18,070 nt of DNA. Source: Deltaproteobacteria bacterium UBA5329. Its GTDB lineage: Bacteria; Desulfobacterota; Syntrophorhabdia; Syntrophorhabdales; Syntrophorhabdaceae. Of this stretch, positions 15,608-18,070 are shown one piece after another. A program made the translations under genes and the position numbers. The stretch covers positions 1-18,070 of the forward strand of contig DHQV01000103.1 in NCBI GenBank assembly GCA_002408185.1, given 5' to 3'. A model generated the notes under the pieces. The model worked only from the letters and a program-made list of their open reading frames with translations, did not search any database and was not told the DNA's origin. Each line of letters opens with the position of its first letter. The first letter of the stretch is position 1.

Positions 15608-15828
15608 GATCCTTCCCTCACCATTTTGGTCAGGATCGATATCCTGTTACCCATACGTTCGATGATGCGCTTCATTTCTATCTGTACCGCTGCGAGGTTA
15701 TCATATTTCTTACGGTAGACGGATTCTACCTCCTGCTTCCAGTGGTCAATGATCTCAATTTCTTTTTTGTTCATTTCGACGTCGAACTTCCTCCGAAGGT
15801 CGCGCATCATTTTCTCGCTAATCTCCAT
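15604..15828 (-). CDS. Small charged helical protein, unknown function
   Basis: I do not recognise this 74-aa protein. It is rich in Glu, Lys, Arg, Ile and Met, with no glycine except near the end (residues 60 and 73), no proline and no cysteine. Hydrophobic residues recur about every 3-4 positions, which predicts one long helix or a coiled coil; there is no signal peptide or membrane segment. It is very likely real: its ATG has a strong GAAGGAG site lying within the end of dedA, it overlaps dedA by 11 nt, and its stop overlaps the transglycosylase start by ATGA. It is thus translationally linked to two envelope proteins. A regulatory or scaffolding role is possible but unsupported. Confidence 0.8.
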   Translation of the reverse strand: MEISEKMMRDLRRKFDVEMNKKEIEIIDHWKQEVESVYRKKYDNLAAVQIEMKRIIERMGNRISILTKMVREGS

Positions 15829-16390
15829 ATGTCTCCTTCTCTTTCTTGTTCATGATGTGCCGGTAAACAAGAATGAGCAGCACGACGAGACCCAGGACTA
15901 CCGGCACGATGACCGTTTCATATCTCTTGATATCATCGACAAAAACAAAGACTACCCGCCCGAAAAGATACCCGACGATACCGACAAGTATGCTCCAGCA
16001 TATCGAGTTAAGGATGCTATACATAAAGAACCGGCCCACCTTCATATTCGTGCAGCCAAGCAGGATCAAAATAATAGCCCGGATACCGACAAGGAAACGA
16101 ATAGCAAATATTATAAAGTTCCCATAGTGTTTGATGATCTTGTTCGCGAGCGGTACTCTCTTTCTGATGAACTCGAAACGTTCTATAATTGTTTTGCCAA
16201 AGCATCTCCCGATAGAGAAAAATGTGCAGTCCCCCGCAAGAGTACCTGCGAAGGCGTAGAACATGACCATGAGTATATTCATATATCCCAGACGGGAAAA
16301 TATCCCGCCCAAGAGCACCGTGGTTTCGCCTTCAAGGAACGTGCCGACGAATATACCGATGTATCCGTATTTTGCAATGTATGCTTCCAT
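15818..16390 (-). CDS. DedA/SNARE-associated family membrane protein
   Basis: This 190-aa integral membrane protein belongs to the DedA (VTT domain) family, whose characterised members flip polyprenyl-phosphate or phospholipids and support envelope integrity. Visible features are the acidic re-entrant motif near the N-terminus (FLEGETTVLLGG, residues 18-29), GDCTFFSIGRCFGK (about 53-66) and the arginine motif RFLVGIRAIILILLG (about 98-112), followed by helices to residue 180 and a basic tail. The ATG at 16390 has no ribosome-binding site of its own; just upstream lies a 16-codon in-frame ORF with its own AAGGAG. The gene is co-transcribed with the small helical protein and the lytic transglycosylase, which suggests a cell-wall context. 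The exact substrate cannot be inferred. Confidence 0.92.
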   Translation of the reverse strand: MEAYIAKYGYIGIFVGTFLEGETTVLLGGIFSRLGYMNILMVMFYAFAGTLAGDCTFFSIGRCFGKTIIERFEFIRKRVPLANKIIKHYGNFIIFAIRFLVGIRAIILILLGCTNMKVGRFFMYSILNSICWSILVGIVGYLFGRVVFVFVDDIKRYETVIVPVVLGLVVLLILVYRHIMNKKEKETYGD

Positions 16391-16393
16391 ATT

Positions 16394-16444
16394 TTATCGG
16401 GTAACGCCCGTAGCAGTCATGTGCCGCACGAGGCGATCAGTCAT
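16394..16444 (-). CDS. Possible 16-codon leader ORF in front of dedA
   Basis: A short ORF (16 aa) starts at an ATG 13 nt after a strong AAAGGAG sequence, an over-long spacing, and ends at a TAA that lies one codon before the dedA ATG, in the same reading frame. dedA itself has no ribosome-binding site, so translation of this ORF might feed ribosomes to dedA by reinitiation. A small CGGG/CCCG hairpin lies at its end. The peptide shows no attenuator-like run of one amino acid. It may be chance, but it accounts for an otherwise orphan ribosome-binding site. Confidence 0.3.
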   Translation of the reverse strand: MTDRLVRHMTATGVTR

Positions 16445-16478
16445 CCGATTGTGATATCTCCTTTTTTTTGGTACTCAT

Positions 16479-16506
16479 TTTATATAGATTACGGTCAAAT
16501 GGTCAA
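16479..16506 (-). promoter_or_regulatory. Predicted sigma70-type promoter of dedA-orf-transglycosylase
   Basis: On the minus strand a -35 TTGACC (16501-16506) is followed after 16 nt by a -10 TATAAA (16479-16484); a TAAAAT two bases further down gives an alternative 18-nt spacer. Initiation near 16472 would give a leader of about 80 nt containing the short ORF in front of dedA. It sits just after the end of tatC and its repeat tract and would make dedA, the 74-aa gene and the transglycosylase one transcription unit. Confidence 0.6.
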
Positions 16507-16515
16507 CAAAATAGG

Positions 16516-16572
16516 TCATGGGTAACAGGCACCTGGCGATGGATAACGGCTAATGGGTGATGGCTAATGGGT
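16516..16572. repeat. Degenerate 7-bp tandem repeat at the 3' end of tatC
   Basis: Read on the minus strand, this stretch splits into about eight successive heptamers close to CCCATTA or GCCATCA, with the best-preserved copies nearest tatC (GGCTAATGGGT occurs twice on the plus strand, 14 bp apart). The tract runs into the coding sequence: the final codons of tatC (Thr-His-stop) are read from one repeat unit. A 10-bp inverted repeat (AGGTCATGGG at 16513-16522, CCCATGACCT at 16586-16595) flanks the tract. Confidence 0.75.
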
Positions 16573-17298
16573 ATTTTTTCCATTGCCCATGACCTGGTCA
16601 TTTTCTTTTTTCTGCACCATTTTCACGAGAATTATGCCGATCTCGTAAAAAGCATACATAGGTACCGCAAGCAGCATTAAATTATACACGTCGGGCGTAG
16701 GTGTTATCATCGCGGAAGCTACCACGATACCAAGAATTGCATATCGCCGAGTCCGTAAAAGCATTTTTGCTTTGACAATGCCTAATTTTCCCAGTGCGAG
16801 AAGGATGAGGGGAACTTCGAATGTGGCCCCGAATGCAAATATCATCGTCGAGCAAAATGTGATATACCGATCGATAGATATCATGGCCTTTAAAACCGCG
16901 CTTTCATATCCCGAAACAAGAAATTGCAGACCGGACGGCAGGACTATCACGTAACAGAAAACGCTTCCCCCGTAAAAAAGTAATATTGCGGCAAATACGA
17001 GAAGCCACCCGTATAGTTTTTTGATGCCGTACAATTCTTTCATTTCATTCCAAGCGAGAACGAAAACGATCGGCAGCGCGAGGAAGATTCCTGCAAACAC
17101 AGCGAGTTTAAGGCTACTGAAAAAAACCTCCTGTATCGTAAGGTAATAGAGTTTAATGCCCGAGGCCTTTATCAGCAGGCGCAGAATGTGGCGCGAGAAG
17201 ATAAAACTTACCGTTCCCGCCAATCCGATAAAAACAAGGGATTTGAGGATCACCTTCCGGATTCCCGCAAGTGCGGCTATTATCGTTTCGCGCTGCAT
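16564..17298 (-). CDS. tatC: Divergent TatC-family protein
   Basis: This 244-aa protein has six predicted membrane helices and matches TatC, the receptor of the twin-arginine translocase. Retained motifs are FAFGATFEVPLILLALGKLG (about 154-173) and MITPTPDVYNLMLLAVPMYA followed by FYEIGI (about 198-224). Two functional sites are lost when aligned by eye with E. coli TatC: the N-terminal HLIELR motif reads ALAGIR (E15 replaced by Gly12), and the E103 position reads Lys93 in LYGIKK. The conserved P48 is also not seen. No tatA or tatB lies nearby. The ATG overlaps the end of the DUF502 gene by 19 nt, with GGAG upstream. The last residues and stop codon come from a heptamer repeat tract, so the C-terminus may have been altered. 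It may be a specialised paralogue; family membership is secure, function as an RR-signal receptor is not. Confidence 0.85.
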   Translation of the reverse strand: MQRETIIAALAGIRKVILKSLVFIGLAGTVSFIFSRHILRLLIKASGIKLYYLTIQEVFFSSLKLAVFAGIFLALPIVFVLAWNEMKELYGIKKLYGWLLVFAAILLFYGGSVFCYVIVLPSGLQFLVSGYESAVLKAMISIDRYITFCSTMIFAFGATFEVPLILLALGKLGIVKAKMLLRTRRYAILGIVVASAMITPTPDVYNLMLLAVPMYAFYEIGIILVKMVQKKENDQVMGNGKNTH

Positions 17299-17894
17299 TT
17301 AAACCCGCTCCGGGAAGTTCCCAGCGAGATGATAAATTTCAATGCATCATCCGTTCCCATATCCAGAAATAAAAGGTCGGCCTCCGGAGCAAAGATAATA
17401 TACCCCGAGGTCGGGTTCGGCGTGGTGGGGACAAATACCGAACAATAGCGTACCCCGTTCAAGTCGACGCGGTTGGTCACAAGCCCTATCGCATATCTTC
17501 CTTTAAAGGGAAATTCAATGAGGACGACCTCCTTGAATGATCTTATCTTATCCGAGGAGAATGCCGCGGTCATGTCTTTTACAGACCCATAGATGCTCTT
17601 TACGATGGGGATCTTTGCCACTATCCTCTCGCCACGCGCAAATACCGTCTTGCCGAAATAATTGGAAACGAAAAGGCCCGTGAGATATGTAACGACAATA
17701 AAAATGAGGAATGCTGTCCCTGTTACATATACCTCACGCTGAAATACCTGAAAGAAAATATTCCGCAAAGCGGGGCCGATAAAATTCTCGATAAACGCCA
17801 CGACCACGTAAATAATGTAGGCCGTCACGATCACCGGGATAAGAACAAATAAGCCCGTTATGAATTTTTTCTTCAGATGGTTCGCAAAGCTCAT
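17280..17894 (-). CDS. DUF502 family membrane protein
   Basis: This 204-aa protein belongs to the DUF502 family of membrane proteins without established biochemical function. It has two predicted helices (residues about 11-36 and 57-78) followed by a soluble domain with the family's conserved segments PIVKSIYGSVKDM and VFVPTTPNPTSGYIIF. An N-terminal KKK stretch before helix 1 fits an anchored, cytoplasm-first topology. An in-frame TGA lies a few codons before the ATG at 17894, so the start is fixed, yet there is no recognisable ribosome-binding site. The gene overlaps tatC by 19 nt and is therefore probably co-translated with it. Confidence 0.9.
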   Translation of the reverse strand: MSFANHLKKKFITGLFVLIPVIVTAYIIYVVVAFIENFIGPALRNIFFQVFQREVYVTGTAFLIFIVVTYLTGLFVSNYFGKTVFARGERIVAKIPIVKSIYGSVKDMTAAFSSDKIRSFKEVVLIEFPFKGRYAIGLVTNRVDLNGVRYCSVFVPTTPNPTSGYIIFAPEADLLFLDMGTDDALKFIISLGTSRSGFKCSAKR

Positions 17895-17961
17895 TGTGTG
17901 GACATAGTATCATGAAAAACCGACAAAAAAAACCGTAAGGCGTAAGACCTCTCTTTCTTGC

Positions 17962-17987
17962 CGTCATTCCCGCACCGGGCGGAATCC
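17962..17987. repeat. Imperfect GTCATTCC-type palindrome (REP-like)
   Basis: The stretch begins CGTCATTCCCGC and returns as GGCGGAATCC, an imperfect inverted repeat (one extra C in the left arm). It is a near relative of the perfect palindrome 30 bp further on. Such GTCATTCC...GGAAT elements are commonly dispersed between genes in many proteobacterial genomes. It sits in the non-coding stretch 17895-18070 upstream of the DUF502 gene. Confidence 0.65.
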
Positions 17988-18018
17988 GAAACCTAAGTGG
18001 ATGTGTCTCCCTGACACC

Positions 18019-18044
18019 GTCATTCCGGCTTTAGCCGGAATGAC
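18019..18044. repeat. Perfect GTCATTCCGGC palindrome (REP-like)
   Basis: A perfect 11-bp inverted repeat, GTCATTCCGGC and GCCGGAATGAC, has a 4-nt TTTA loop. It forms a strong hairpin on either strand, without a U-run, and so is a dispersed palindromic element rather than an intrinsic terminator. Together with the imperfect copy at 17962-17987 it makes a pair, as REP-type elements often do. No gene is seen in 17895-18070. Confidence 0.8.
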
Positions 18045-18070
18045 AATATGAAAGCGCGACTCCAACCATC

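Noticed and set aside
15749..16525. A 258-codon plus-strand open frame opposite dedA and its leader.
   Set aside because: It spans the dedA gene and its predicted promoter in antisense; the product is highly charged without recognisable motifs, so it is a shadow of dedA.
16516..16572. A CRISPR-like array.
   Set aside because: The unit is 7 bp, contiguous and degenerate, without spacers; it is a short tandem repeat. No CRISPR array or cas gene is present in the window.
17895..17935. Possible DUF502 promoter with an extended -10 (TGATACTAT at 17904-17912) and a T8 tract that looks like a terminator tail.
   Set aside because: No -35 match at a sensible distance, the transcript would be almost leaderless, and no stable hairpin precedes the T-run.

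Overview
The window holds a nearly complete, tightly packed respiratory complex I (nuo) operon on the minus strand, from nuoA at about 14.3 kb down to nuoN at about 0.1 kb. It has a recognisable sigma70-type promoter upstream and a textbook intrinsic terminator at its end. Behind it, also on the minus strand, lie two small envelope gene groups: DUF502 protein plus a TatC-like protein, then a DedA-family protein, a short coiled-coil protein and a lytic transglycosylase. The gene content suggests a Gram-negative anaerobic or facultative bacterium, probably of the Desulfobacterota (former Deltaproteobacteria) or Nitrospirota type. That is an inference from gene style (separate nuoC and nuoD, a SfrB/GltD-like input subunit, DUF502 next to TatC, GTCATTCC palindromes); no rRNA or other marker is present to prove it.

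Layout from right to left, in the direction of transcription: 17895-18070 is non-coding with two GTCATTCC palindromes; DUF502 (17280-17894) overlaps a divergent tatC (16564-17298), whose stop codon falls inside a degenerate 7-bp tandem repeat; a sigma70-like promoter (16479-16506) precedes a 16-codon leader ORF and dedA (15818-16390), which overlaps a 74-aa helical protein (15604-15828), which overlaps a MltD-like lytic transglycosylase (14558-15607); a 233-nt gap carries the nuo promoter; then nuoA-B-C-D, a nuoF/gltD-like fusion, nuoG-H-I-J-K-L-M-N; then a terminator and a second hairpin.

The main point of interest is the electron-input arm of complex I. There is no nuoE. The gene in the nuoF position does not encode the FMN/NADH-binding fold. 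It keeps only the C-terminal N3 [4Fe-4S] part of NuoF and fuses it to a complete GltD-type FAD/NAD(P)H oxidoreductase with its own iron-sulfur region. Next to it, NuoG has the full set of N1b, N5, N4, ferredoxin-type and N7 cluster motifs on a degenerate molybdopterin fold. Together they look like an SfrAB-type (NADPH oxidoreductase) pair plugged onto an otherwise normal Q-module (NuoB, C, D, I, H) and proton-pumping arm (NuoA, J, K, L, M, N). The inferred path is NAD(P)H, FAD, [4Fe-4S] clusters, N3, NuoG chain, NuoI, N2 in NuoB, quinone. Whether the physiological donor is NADPH, and whether the complex runs forward or in reverse, cannot be read from the DNA.
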